A DNA stretch of 64,000 nucleotides from VRUE01 sp963705635 (GTDB taxonomy: Bacteria > Actinomycetota > Thermoleophilia > Solirubrobacterales > 70-9), in NCBI GenBank assembly GCA_963705635.1, contig CAVPKH010000003.1:186001-250000 (forward strand), read 5' to 3'. The number at the start of each line of letters is the position of its first letter. The stretch's first letter is position 1. Shown piece by piece: positions 16,945 through 25,557 of the stretch. A program made the translations under genes and the position numbers. The notes below the pieces were generated by a model. The model saw nothing but the letters and a program-made list of their open reading frames with translations, was not told the DNA's origin and searched no databases.

Positions 16945-19593
16945 CTACTTGGCGTCGAGCCAGTCCGCGCCGACGCCGACGTCCACCTCGAGCGGTGGGT
17001 CGAGCTGGTAGGCGGCGCACATCTCGCGCCGCACCAGCTCGACCGCGCCGTCCATCTCCCCCGGCGGCCCCTCGAAGAGCAGCTCGTCGTGGATCTGCAG
17101 GACCAGGCGGGTCTTGCCTCCGGCCTCGCGCAGCGCCCGCTGACAGCGCACCATCGCCACCTTGATGATGTCGGCGGCGGTGCCCTGGATCACGGTGTTG
17201 ACCGCAAGCCGCTCGCCGAGGCGGCGGGTGTTGGGGTTGCCGGAACGCAGCTCCGGAATCGAGCGGCGGCGCCCCATCAGGGTCGTCACGTAACCCTCCT
17301 CCTGGGCCCGCTCGACGATCTGCTCGCGGAAGGCGCGAACGGCGGGAAAGCGCTCCAGGTAGCGCGAGACGAATTCCTCGCCCTCTTTGCGCGGGATGTT
17401 GAGCCGGTCGGCGAGGCCGAAGCCGGTCAGCCCGTAGACGATGCCGAAGTTGACCATCTTCGCCTTCGAGCGCTGGCCGACGTCGACGTCCTCGCGGGCG
17501 ATGTCGAAGACCTCGGCCGCGGTTGCCGCGTGGACGTCTTCGCCGGCGCGGAAGATCTCCTTCAGCACCTCCTCCTCGGCAACGTGGGCGAGCACGCGCA
17601 GCTCGACCTGGCTGTAGTCGGCGGAGAGCAGGTTGTCGCCGGCCTCGGCGACGAAGCAGGCGCGAACGGGGCGGCCGATCTCGGTGCGGATCGGGATGTT
17701 CTGCAGGTTGGGGTTGGTGCTGGAGAGGCGGCCGGTGGTCGTCGAGGCCTGGTTGAAGGTGGTGTGGACGCGGCCGCTGGCGGGGTCGATCAGGTCGGGC
17801 AGCGAGTCGAGGTAGGTGTTCTTGAGCTTGGTCAGCTCGCGCCAGGACTCGATCTTCTCGACGATCGGGTGCTCGTCGCTGATCTGGGCGAGGACGCGGG
17901 CGTCGGTCGAGTAGCCGGTTTTGCCGCGGCGCTTGCGGGTCAGGCCGAGCTTCTCGAAGAGGATGCGACCGACCTGCTGCGGCGAGCCGATCGTGAACTC
18001 CTCCTCGGCCAGCTCGTAGATCTCCTTCTCCAGCGTGTCAATCCGCTCGCCGAAGCCGGCGCCGACCTCGGCCAGGCGCTCGGCGTCGAGCTTCAGCCCC
18101 TCGCGCTCCATCGCGGCGAGGACGTGGACCAGCGGCAGCTCGACCTCGCGCAGCAGCTGCTCCAGGCCCCACTCCTCGATGCGCGGGCGCTGGGTATCCG
18201 CCAGGGCCGCAACCAGGCGCGCTTCCTCGGCCGGGTCGAGCCCGGCCTCGCCCTCCTCGCCGTCGAGCGAGAGCTGCCCGTCGTCGTCGCCGGCAGCGGG
18301 GGCCGCCCCGGCGGCGATGCCGATGCCGGCGTCGGCGGCGAGCTCGGTCAGCTCGTAGGTGCGGCGCTGGGGCTCGAGCAGGTAGGCGGCGAGCAGCGTG
18401 TCGTGGTCGAGCGCCAGCTCGACCCCCTCGCGGGCGGCGGCGGCGAGCAGCCCGTGGCGGCCACCGCCTACGGACTTGGTGTCGTGGGCGGCGATCGGGC
18501 GCGCGGACAGCGCCAGCGCAAGCTGGTCGAGGCTCGAAGCGCCGGTCAGGATGCGCTCGCCGTCGGCGGCGGCCCAGCGCTCCCCGTCGATCGCCAGGGC
18601 GACCGCGCCCTCGCTCCCGCTCAGGTCCGCGGGCTTCCCCTCCTCCGCCTCGACCTCGAGCTCGGTCTCGACGCTGCGGCCGGGCACGGCGTCGCCCTCC
18701 GGCAGCGCTTCTTCCAGCCGCTCGAGCACCGCCCGCAGCTCGAACTCGCGCATGAAGTCACGCAGGGCGCCGCGGTCGGGCTCGGAGGCCATCACCGCCG
18801 CCAGGTCGACCCCGGTCTCGATGTCGTACTGGAGCGTCGCCAGCTGCTTCGACATGCGAGCGTCGTCGGCGTGCTCGACCAGGTTCTGCTTGCGCTTGGC
18901 GCCGGAGATCTGATCGACGCTGGCCAGCACCTTCTCCAGCGTGCCGAACTGCTGCAGCAGCTGGGTCGCGGTCTTCTCGCCGATGCCCGGCACGCCGGGG
19001 ATGTTGTCGGAGGTGTCGCCGCGCAAGCCCATCAGGTCGGTGATCGACTGCGGCGGAACCCCGTAGCGCTCGAGCACCGCGTCCGCGTCGTAGATCTTGG
19101 TCTCGGTGATCCCGCGCGAGGTGCTCATCACCCGAATCCCATCGCCGACCATCTGGTAGGCGTCGCGGTCGCCGGTGACGACCATCACCGCGATTTCCTC
19201 TTCGCGCGCCTGGCGGGCCAGCGAGGCGATCACGTCGTCGGCCTCGTAGCCCTCGACCTTGACGTTGGTGTAGCCGAAGGCCTCGACCAGCGGCATCAGG
19301 TGCGGCCACTGCTCCCGCAGCAGGTCGGGGCGGGGTTTGCGCTGGGCCTTGTAGAGGTCGTAGGTGACCTCGCGCCCGGACATGCCCGCGTCCCAGGCGA
19401 CGATGACACCGGCTGGATGGTGCTCGTCGATGACCTTGACCAGCATCGAGGCCAAGCCGTAGATCGCATTGGTCGGCCGCCCATCGCTGGTCCCGATCGA
19501 CTCGGGCAGGGCAAAGAAGGCCCGGTAGGCCAGCGAGTTGCCATCGATCAGGAAGAGCTCGTGCTGGGGGTCGTCGAGTTTCTTGGCCGCCAT
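16945..19593 (-). CDS. polA: DNA polymerase I
   Basis: PolA (882 residues) fills gaps and removes RNA primers. The N-terminal 5'-3' exonuclease has ELFLIDGNSLAYRAFFALP, GYEADDVIA and the helix-hairpin-helix GVPGIGEKTATQLL. The middle 3'-5' exonuclease-like domain is weakly conserved, as is usual in actinobacteria, and may lack proofreading. The polymerase domain has motif A (LLSADYSQVELRVLAH), motif B/O-helix (RSKAKMVNFGIVYGLTGFG) and motif C (LQIHDELLFE). ATG 19593 is preferred over an in-frame TTG nine bases earlier. The stop lies one base from the stop of the convergent Asp-rich secreted gene. Confidence 0.96.
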   Translation of the reverse strand: MAAKKLDDPQHELFLIDGNSLAYRAFFALPESIGTSDGRPTNAIYGLASMLVKVIDEHHPAGVIVAWDAGMSGREVTYDLYKAQRKPRPDLLREQWPHLMPLVEAFGYTNVKVEGYEADDVIASLARQAREEEIAVMVVTGDRDAYQMVGDGIRVMSTSRGITETKIYDADAVLERYGVPPQSITDLMGLRGDTSDNIPGVPGIGEKTATQLLQQFGTLEKVLASVDQISGAKRKQNLVEHADDARMSKQLATLQYDIETGVDLAAVMASEPDRGALRDFMREFELRAVLERLEEALPEGDAVPGRSVETELEVEAEEGKPADLSGSEGAVALAIDGERWAAADGERILTGASSLDQLALALSARPIAAHDTKSVGGGRHGLLAAAAREGVELALDHDTLLAAYLLEPQRRTYELTELAADAGIGIAAGAAPAAGDDDGQLSLDGEEGEAGLDPAEEARLVAALADTQRPRIEEWGLEQLLREVELPLVHVLAAMEREGLKLDAERLAEVGAGFGERIDTLEKEIYELAEEEFTIGSPQQVGRILFEKLGLTRKRRGKTGYSTDARVLAQISDEHPIVEKIESWRELTKLKNTYLDSLPDLIDPASGRVHTTFNQASTTTGRLSSTNPNLQNIPIRTEIGRPVRACFVAEAGDNLLSADYSQVELRVLAHVAEEEVLKEIFRAGEDVHAATAAEVFDIAREDVDVGQRSKAKMVNFGIVYGLTGFGLADRLNIPRKEGEEFVSRYLERFPAVRAFREQIVERAQEEGYVTTLMGRRRSIPELRSGNPNTRRLGERLAVNTVIQGTAADIIKVAMVRCQRALREAGGKTRLVLQIHDELLFEGPPGEMDGAVELVRREMCAAYQLDPPLEVDVGVGADWLDAK

Positions 19594-19659
19594 CTGGGCC
19601 AACTCTATGAGGCCGGCAGGCGAGCACCCCGCGCGGGCCTCCAGCGAGCCCGAGGGGGC

Positions 19660-21285
19660 TTAGCTTCGCGCGAGCCGCTTGAAGCGCGAAACCGTTTCCG
19701 TGCGGCCGTCGGCGAGGATTGCGGTGAAAGTGAGCTGAAGGCGAAGGGCGCCGTGGCTGAGGCGACGCATCGCGGCTTTCGAGAGCTTGCAGTGAAGCGC
19801 GACTTCCCCGGCGGCGCTCGCCTGCCCGCCGCCCTTGCACACCCGGCGCCTGCCTTTCCCGTCCTTGATCGTCGCCCGCAGGGAGACGAAACCGGCGCCC
19901 GCGATCTGCAGGCGAGCGGTGAGCTGGCGGCCCGACCGCGCTGAGCTGGCGAAGAGAAGGGCCGGGACCGGTGGGAGCGGCTGCGGCTTCGCCGCGGCGA
20001 CGACGGGTTCGGGCCCTTCCACCGGCTTGTTTTCGGTCAGCCAGGCTTCGGCTTCGGCCTGACGACCGGTGATGAAGTCGTGTGTTTCCTCAACGCCGTC
20101 TTCGATTTCCGCGAGATCGTGTTCGGGTCGGCCATTGTCCTGTTCCTCTTCCTGCCATGGCGCCAGCAGGTCCGCGGCCTCTTCAGCCAGCGTGCCTGGA
20201 TCGAGGAAGGGCGTGGTGTGCGTGACCAGGTTCAGCGCCCCCCAATAGAGACGGAAGCACTTGTCGTCTTCGAGGCACCTGTTGAAGAGCACGCCGCCCC
20301 GGCCGTCGAAGCTGACTTCGCGCCCCGGCGTTCCGACCCCGATCGTCGGGATCCAGGTCTGGTCGGTTCCCCAGGGCAGCATCTGGAAGCGCCCCGCCGG
20401 ATCGCTGTAGAGGTAGTAGTTGTTCGGGCGTTCGGCTTTTTCGGCCTGGACCGAGTCGGTGTGGCCGGAGTAGCCGTCCCAGTGGTCGATGTACTTCTCG
20501 ACCGCCCACATCCTTGCCATCTCGATCAGCTCCGCGTTCGGGGCGACCCGGTCAGACCATGGCTCGGCGCCTCCACCGTTGACCGCTTCGATCAGGGCTT
20601 CGAGGTCGCCGATGTCCACTTCGGAGCCCTCGTCGACTTCAAAGAGCGCCTCCCCACCCGGGAACACGTCGTCCCCCTGCTCCCCCTCGTAAAGATGCTG
20701 AGTGTTTTCGTCGAAGGGCGTGCCGAAGATTCGACCGAGGGCGATGTCGTCGAGGTTTTCGAGGTCGAGGTAGACCCCGATGTCTTCCCCGTTGAGGCGG
20801 ACGTAGGCAAAGCCGGTGCGGGAGGCGGGCACAGCGTTGGCGCGAAATGCGGCATAGGCGAGCGTCTCATGGACCATCGAGGGGTCCTGGACCATGTTGT
20901 TGAGCGTCATCTTGCGCAGGCCGAGCACGGCGTTGGTTTTTTTGAATTTGAGCTTGAAGCCGGGCTTTTCTTTCAATTTGCGAAAGGACCCACCGACGCT
21001 GCCCTTGAGCCGAACTTCGACCGGGCGGACGCTGACAAACGGTGTCGCTTCTTCCCCCGCCGGCGTCCGGTCGCTGCTTTTCGTCATCGAGAAGGTGCCG
21101 CTGACGTATTCGCCGGGTTCCGCTTCAAGGTCCGCTTCGGCTTCAGCCGAGAGCGTCAGGTCGATGAAGAAGACGGTGCTCGGGTCGTAGATCGCCGCAG
21201 CTTCATCGGCCAGAGCGGGCTGAGCCGAAAGGCCGGCGAGAGCCGAGATGGCCAGGGCGAGGCAGGCGAATCGAATCGATCTCAT
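19660..21285 (-). CDS. Secreted CotH-like kinase-fold protein
   Basis: A 541-residue exported protein. A signal peptide (MRSIRFACLALAISALAG, ending QPALA) precedes a CotH-type domain from about residue 60 to 390, with FKLKFKK, MTLNNMVQDPSMVHETLAY, YVRLNGEDIGVYLDLENLDD and NNYYLYSDPAGRFQMLPWG. CotH of Bacillus spores is an atypical secreted protein kinase. Here the conserved PWDxD metal-site motif reads PWGTDQTW, so the first Asp is Gly and catalysis is uncertain. The last 100 residues form a separate beta-rich domain. ATG 21285 opens the signal peptide. It is divergent from malic enzyme. Sporulation is not implied. Confidence 0.78.
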   Translation of the reverse strand: MRSIRFACLALAISALAGLSAQPALADEAAAIYDPSTVFFIDLTLSAEAEADLEAEPGEYVSGTFSMTKSSDRTPAGEEATPFVSVRPVEVRLKGSVGGSFRKLKEKPGFKLKFKKTNAVLGLRKMTLNNMVQDPSMVHETLAYAAFRANAVPASRTGFAYVRLNGEDIGVYLDLENLDDIALGRIFGTPFDENTQHLYEGEQGDDVFPGGEALFEVDEGSEVDIGDLEALIEAVNGGGAEPWSDRVAPNAELIEMARMWAVEKYIDHWDGYSGHTDSVQAEKAERPNNYYLYSDPAGRFQMLPWGTDQTWIPTIGVGTPGREVSFDGRGGVLFNRCLEDDKCFRLYWGALNLVTHTTPFLDPGTLAEEAADLLAPWQEEEQDNGRPEHDLAEIEDGVEETHDFITGRQAEAEAWLTENKPVEGPEPVVAAAKPQPLPPVPALLFASSARSGRQLTARLQIAGAGFVSLRATIKDGKGRRRVCKGGGQASAAGEVALHCKLSKAAMRRLSHGALRLQLTFTAILADGRTETVSRFKRLARS

Positions 21286-21407
21286 ACCGAAAGAACGCTG
21301 GCGAGGCCGATTTCTACCGCCCAGCCAGCGGTTCGGCGGATATTTGAGCGCCATGGCCCGCCCAGCCGTGCGTGGCCACGCGGCCCGAATCTGATTCGAT
21401 AGCCCCC

Positions 21408-22865
21408 ATGACTGTCAGCGCCCAGTACAGCGTCACGATCCGGGTCGAGCTCGACGCCCGGCAGGAGCCGCTCGGCAAGCTCACCGCCGCGATCGCCGAG
21501 GCGGGCGGGCAGCTGCAGGGCGTCGACCTGGTCCCGGGCGCCGGCGGCGAGGGCAAGCGGGTGCGCGAGTTCACGATCGACGCCCAGGACCGCGAGCACT
21601 GGGAGAAGATCCTGCGGGCGATCGGCTCGACCCGCGGCGCCAAGGTGCTCGACTACGTCGATCGCACGATGCAGATGCACCGCGGCGGCAAGATCTCGGT
21701 CGAGAACAAGTACCCGCTGAAGACGCGCGACGACCTTTCGATGGCCTACACGCCCGGCGTCGCCCGGGTCTGCCAGGACATCCACGACGATCGCTCCAAG
21801 GCCTTCGAGTTCACGATCAAGAAGAACACCGTCGCCGTCGTCTCCGACGGCAGCGCCGTGCTCGGCCTCGGCAACATCGGCCCCGAGGCGGCGATGCCGG
21901 TGATGGAGGGCAAGGCGATGCTGTTCAAGGAGTTTGCCCAGGTCGACGCCTTCCCGATCTGCCTCGACACCCAAGACGCCGAGGAGATCATCAAGGCGGT
22001 CGAATTGATCGCCCCGACCTTCGGCGGCATCAACCTCGAGGACATCTCCGCCCCGCGCTGCTTCGAGATCGAGGACCGCCTCAAGGAGACGCTCGACATC
22101 CCCGTCTTCCACGACGATCAGCACGGCACCGCGGTGGTGACGATGGCGGCGCTCTTCAACGCGCTGAAGATCGTCGGCAAGCCAATCGAGCAACTGCGGG
22201 TGCTCGTGGTAGGCCTTGGCGCCGCCGGGGTAGCGGTAACCAAGATGATGCTCGCTTCCGGTGTCACCCACGTGGTCGGCTGCGATCGCCAAGGCGCGCT
22301 CTCGACCACTCGCGCCGACTACGAGTCCGGCGAGATGAGCGGGATCAAGCGCTGGTACGCCGAGAACTCCAACCCCGAACAGCTCAGCGGCCAGCCCGAT
22401 GACGTGATCGAGGGCATGGACCTCTTCATCGGCCTTTCCGGCCCCGGCATCATCAAGCCCGAGTCGCTCGGCAAGATGAACGACGATGCGATCGTCTTCG
22501 CGATGGCCAACCCGAATCCCGAGGTGATGCCCGAGGACGCCGCCCCCTACGTGCGGATCATGGCCACGGGGCGCTCGGACTACCCGAACCAGATCAACAA
22601 CGTCCTCGCCTTCCCCGGCATCTTCCGCGGCGCCCTCGACGCCGGCGCCCCCCGCATCACCGAGGAGATGAAGCTGGCCGCCGCCAAGGGCATCGCGATG
22701 GCGGTCACCGAGGAAGACCTCTCCGAGGATTACGTCATCCCCAGCGTCTTCAACCGCGAAGTCGCCCCAAAGGTCGCCGAAGCGGTGGTCGAGGAGGCCA
22801 AGCGCGAGGGCATCGCCCGCTTCAGCGAGGAGACCGGCACCTTCTCCACGGTGAGGGTCACCTAG
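21408..22865 (+). CDS. Malic enzyme (malate dehydrogenase, decarboxylating) with N-terminal ACT domain
   Basis: A 485-residue enzyme that converts malate to pyruvate and CO2 with NAD(P)+. Residues 1-75 are an ACT-like regulatory domain (YSVTIRVELDARQEPLGKL, LQGVDLVPG). The malic domain has the catalytic Tyr/Lys region AYTPGVARVCQDI, SDGSAVLGLGNIGPEAAMPV, and metal ligands in FGGINLEDISAPRCFEIE and PVFHDDQHGTAVV. The NAD domain has the motif VVGLGAAGVAVTKMM. The ACT-fused layout suggests feedback control by an amino acid, an inference. ATG 21408 is the first start preserving the ACT fold. The epimerase follows 5 bases downstream. Confidence 0.92.
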   Translation: MTVSAQYSVTIRVELDARQEPLGKLTAAIAEAGGQLQGVDLVPGAGGEGKRVREFTIDAQDREHWEKILRAIGSTRGAKVLDYVDRTMQMHRGGKISVENKYPLKTRDDLSMAYTPGVARVCQDIHDDRSKAFEFTIKKNTVAVVSDGSAVLGLGNIGPEAAMPVMEGKAMLFKEFAQVDAFPICLDTQDAEEIIKAVELIAPTFGGINLEDISAPRCFEIEDRLKETLDIPVFHDDQHGTAVVTMAALFNALKIVGKPIEQLRVLVVGLGAAGVAVTKMMLASGVTHVVGCDRQGALSTTRADYESGEMSGIKRWYAENSNPEQLSGQPDDVIEGMDLFIGLSGPGIIKPESLGKMNDDAIVFAMANPNPEVMPEDAAPYVRIMATGRSDYPNQINNVLAFPGIFRGALDAGAPRITEEMKLAAAKGIAMAVTEEDLSEDYVIPSVFNREVAPKVAEAVVEEAKREGIARFSEETGTFSTVRVT

Positions 22866-22869
22866 CGCT

Positions 22870-23775
22870 TTGAAGGTCCTCGTCACCGGAGCCAGCGGTT
22901 TCATCGGGTCGGCCCTCTGCGACTCGCTGCTGGACCGGGGCGACAGCGTGGTCGGGTTGACGCGCGACCCCAAGCGGGCGCGGACGTCCAGCCCGAACAT
23001 CGCCTGGCACGCCTGGGAGCCCACCCTGGAACGACCGCCGGCCGAGGCGTTCGAGGGCGTCGACGGCGTCGCTCATCTGCTCGGCGAGAAGATCAACCAG
23101 CGCTGGAGCGACGAGGCCAAACGGCGGATCATGGAGAGCCGCCGCACCGGCACCCACAACCTCGTTGGCACGATCGCCGGGCTGGAGGACAAGCCGAAGG
23201 CCCTGGTCAGCGGATCGGCGATTGGCTACTACGGCAACCGCGGCGAGGTGACGGTCGACGAGTCGAGCGACCCGGGCGAGGGCTTCGACGCCGAGGTGGT
23301 GCGCGAGTGGGAGAAGGCAGCGCACGAGGTCGACGGCGCTGGCGTGCGCCTCGCGATCATCCGCACCGGCCACGTGCTCGACCCGAGCGGCGGCTTCCTC
23401 GAGCAACTCCTTACTCCGTTCAAGCTTGGGGTGGGGGGTCCACTGGCGGGCGGGGACCAATACGTCTCCTGGATCCACGTCGACGACGAGGTCGGCATCC
23501 TGCTCTGGGCGCTCGACAACGACGAGGTCAGCGGCGTCGTCAACTCGACGGCGCCCAACCCGGTGACCAACAAGGTCTTCTCGAAGGCGCTGGGCAAGGC
23601 CATCAACCGGCCGGCCGTGCTGCCGATTCCCGGATTCACGCTGGACCTGATGTACGGCCGCGAGTTCGGCAAGGTGCTCAGGGGCGGGCAAAGGGTTATG
23701 CCGAGGCGGGCATTGGACCTTGGCTACGAGTTCAAGCACCCCGATTTGGACGAGGCGCTCGGCGACCTGCTCTAG
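22870..23775 (+). CDS. TIGR01777 family SDR epimerase
   Basis: A 301-residue extended short-chain dehydrogenase. VLVTGASGFIGSALCDSLLDRG is the NAD(P)-binding GxxGxxG motif (in two parts). GVAHLLGEKINQRWSDEAKR, SGSAIGYYGNRG (with the YxxxK region altered to YYGN) and the C-terminal DUF1731-like PGFTLDLMYGREFGKVLRGGQRV identify the TIGR01777/YfcH group. Members are probable nucleotide-sugar or cofactor-binding epimerases with no firm substrate. The start is a TTG at 22870, five bases after the malic enzyme stop, so the two are co-transcribed. Class A palindrome copy 1 begins 6 bases after the stop. Confidence 0.85.
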   Translation: MKVLVTGASGFIGSALCDSLLDRGDSVVGLTRDPKRARTSSPNIAWHAWEPTLERPPAEAFEGVDGVAHLLGEKINQRWSDEAKRRIMESRRTGTHNLVGTIAGLEDKPKALVSGSAIGYYGNRGEVTVDESSDPGEGFDAEVVREWEKAAHEVDGAGVRLAIIRTGHVLDPSGGFLEQLLTPFKLGVGGPLAGGDQYVSWIHVDDEVGILLWALDNDEVSGVVNSTAPNPVTNKVFSKALGKAINRPAVLPIPGFTLDLMYGREFGKVLRGGQRVMPRRALDLGYEFKHPDLDEALGDLL

Positions 23776-23780
23776 GCAGG

Positions 23781-23859
23781 GGGAGGGACGGGTGGCCCCT
23801 CCCAAAACACTCAAGAGTGGCGTCGCCGCTCGTTTTGGGAGGGGCCACCCGTCCCTCCC
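23781..23859. repeat. Class A palindromic element, copy 1
   Basis: A 79-base inverted repeat with perfect 28-base arms (23781-23808 and 23832-23859). The inner 8 bases of the arms, CCCAAAAC and GTTTTGGG, and the loop start ACTCAAGAG are shared with copies at 24351, 29228 and 42725. The outer arm sequence GGGAGGGACGGGTGGCCCCT is local. The loop contains an inner GAGTGGCG/CGCCGCTC stem with one mismatch. It lies between two convergent stop codons, 6 bases after the epimerase and 25 from the lipoprotein gene. Confidence 0.9.
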
Positions 23860-23883
23860 TACGGCGCGCGCTTGCCCGAGCGC

Positions 23884-24384
23884 CTAGCTCTCGTGGAGAG
23901 CTTCTCGGATTGACTCACGCAGGGAGCCCGTGTCCGCGGCTTCTATTGCTTTGAGGAGCTCTGCCATCGCTTTCCTGCCGGAGCTTTGGGAGATCCAGGC
24001 GATGCTGGCGGATTCGAGGATCGGGTGGGTGAAGTGGGCAGCGGTTGGGTCGGGGGCTTCCAGGTAGCCAACCGTGGTCGAGTCCTCCGTGGCTTTGCGT
24101 GCGTTGGCCCCTACGGTTGCGAGGTTGAGCTTGCCGGCGCCGCGAGCGTTCGGGAGACAGATAGCTTTGACGCGAAGCTCACCGGCTCGATCGCCTTCCC
24201 GAGCCAGCTCAGCTTCAGCCCCCACGCAAAGCGGCGCGACGACGTAGGCAGTCACCGTCGCATCCGCAGAGACGCCTTCCCCTCCGCCACAGCCAGCTAC
24301 GGCTGCGACCAGGACACAAGCAGCTGCCACGACGGCTCCGCGCGAGGCCAGGGCGCGGCGGGTGCCCCCGCCCAAAACACTCAA
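23884..24384 (-). CDS. Short lipoprotein resembling part of a type I solute-binding protein
   Basis: A 166-residue lipoprotein. Its n-region (TRRALASRG), hydrophobic h-region (AVVAAACVLVAAV) and lipobox AGC are near residue 32. The mature part (YVVAPLCVGAEAELAREGD, ANARKATEDSTTVGYLEAPD, IAWISQSSGRKAM) resembles the N-terminal lobe of Leu/Ile/Val-type solute-binding proteins but stops at about 135 residues instead of about 380. The only start giving a positive n-region is TTG 24384, which lies inside class A palindrome copy 2, six bases after an AGGAG formed by the loop. The gene sits between two same-orientation class A palindromes. Either a shortened family or a remnant. Confidence 0.62.
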   Translation of the reverse strand: MSVLGGGTRRALASRGAVVAAACVLVAAVAGCGGGEGVSADATVTAYVVAPLCVGAEAELAREGDRAGELRVKAICLPNARGAGKLNLATVGANARKATEDSTTVGYLEAPDPTAAHFTHPILESASIAWISQSSGRKAMAELLKAIEAADTGSLRESIREALHES

Positions 24385-24430
24385 GAGCGGCTCCTGCCGC
24401 TCGTTTTGGGAGGGGGCACCCGCCGCGCCC
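24351..24430. repeat. Class A palindromic element, copy 2 (carries a start codon)
   Basis: An 80-base inverted repeat. The 28-base arms (24351-24378, 24403-24430) pair with one mismatch; the outer part is GGGCGCGGCGGGTGCCCC. The 24-base loop (ACTCAAGAGCGGCTCC then TGCCGCTC) forms a perfect 7-base inner stem GAGCGGC/GCCGCTC. On the minus strand the loop reads AGGAG-CCGCTC-TTG, a Shine-Dalgarno sequence and start codon in frame with the lipoprotein. The element lies 11 bases after the pfkA stop. Confidence 0.9.
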
Positions 24431-24441
24431 CCGCCTTGGGC

Positions 24442-25470
24442 CTAGCCAAAGAAGACCTCGGCCTCCGAGTAAAGCGACTCGGGCACCGTCTTCAGCTCCG
24501 CTGTCGCCTCGCCGAGCTCGACCAGCTGGATGTCGGTGCCCTTCAGCGCCGTCATCTTGCCCCATTCCCCGGCGTCGACGGCGTCGATCGCGTGGAGGCC
24601 AAAACGAGTCGCCAGCACCCGGTCGAAGGCGGTCGGCGTGCCGCCCCGCTGGACGTGGCCCAGCACCGTCGCCCGCGCCTCCTTGCCCGTGCGCCGCTCG
24701 ATCTCGCCCTCGAGCCAGTGGGCGATGCCGCCGAGCTGGACGTGGCCGAACTGATCGAGCTTCTCGTCCTTGGCCTCCGGCATGCCGCCAACCGGCTGCG
24801 CCCCCTCGGCGACGACGAGGATCGGTGCGTAGTGGTGCTCGAAGCGGCGACCGACGAACTCGCAAACGCGGTCGAGGTCAAAGGGCAGCTCGGGGATCAG
24901 GATCACGTTGGCGCCACCGGCGAGGCCGGCATGGAAGGCGATCCAACCCGCATGGCGCCCCATCACCTCGACGATCAGCACCCGGTGGTGACTGTCCGCC
25001 GTCGTGTGCAGGCGGTCGATCGCCTCCATCGCGACGTTGACGGCGGTGTCGAAGCCGAAGGTGTAGTCAGTGGCCCCGAGGTCGTTGTCGATCGTCTTCG
25101 GCACCCCGACGACGGCGACGCCGTGCTCGGCGTGCAGGCGGGCGGCGGCGCCGAGCGTGTCCTCGCCGCCGATCGCAATCAGGCCATCGACCCGGTCGGC
25201 CGCGAGGGTTGCCGCGATCCGCGCCGGCCCGCCCTCCTGCTTGAACGGATTGGTCCGCGAAGCGCCGAGGATCGTCCCGCCACGGGGCAGGATGCCGCGC
25301 ACCTCGGGCACGCCGAGCGGGCGGCTGTCGCCCTCCAGCGGGCCGCGCCAGCCGTCGCGGTAGCCGACGAACTCGTGGCCGAAGTGTTCGACGCCCTTGC
25401 GCACCACCGCCCGGATCACCGCGTTCAGCCCTGGACAATCCCCGCCACCGGTGAGCACGCCAATCCGCAT
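24442..25470 (-). CDS. pfkA: 6-phosphofructokinase, probably pyrophosphate-dependent
   Basis: A 342-residue PfkA-family enzyme phosphorylating fructose 6-phosphate. Conserved blocks are MRIGVLTGGGDCPGLNA, TILGASRTNPF, GGEDTLGAA, VPKTIDND with the catalytic TIDND, VEVMGRHAGWIA and VLGHVQRGG. At the two positions that separate ATP from PPi enzymes (E. coli Gly104 and Gly124) this protein has Asp (GGEDT) and Lys (PKTIDND), the combination known from PPi-dependent members. PPi use, and therefore a reversible glycolytic step, is an inference from these residues. Transcribed away from the methyltransferase. Followed by class A palindrome copy 2. Confidence 0.93.
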   Translation of the reverse strand: MRIGVLTGGGDCPGLNAVIRAVVRKGVEHFGHEFVGYRDGWRGPLEGDSRPLGVPEVRGILPRGGTILGASRTNPFKQEGGPARIAATLAADRVDGLIAIGGEDTLGAAARLHAEHGVAVVGVPKTIDNDLGATDYTFGFDTAVNVAMEAIDRLHTTADSHHRVLIVEVMGRHAGWIAFHAGLAGGANVILIPELPFDLDRVCEFVGRRFEHHYAPILVVAEGAQPVGGMPEAKDEKLDQFGHVQLGGIAHWLEGEIERRTGKEARATVLGHVQRGGTPTAFDRVLATRFGLHAIDAVDAGEWGKMTALKGTDIQLVELGEATAELKTVPESLYSEAEVFFG

Positions 25471-25557
25471 CGCCTCAGATTAAAGCTGCCCCAGCTTGCC
25501 CGGCGACGCGCTAGTTTCGCTCATACCCCGAACCTGGAAAGCGAGAAGGGAGCAAGG

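Noticed and set aside
17089..19944. 951-codon open frame on the + strand across polA
   Set aside because: Antisense shadow of polA in high-GC DNA. The translation is low-complexity Gly/Ala/Leu/Arg/Asp with no domain pattern, while the minus strand encodes a complete Pol I.
22858..23814. 318-codon minus-strand frame starting at the TTG in class A palindrome copy 1
   Set aside because: Antisense to the epimerase gene with no recognisable protein. It is open only because the palindrome core carries a TTG and the region is GC-rich.
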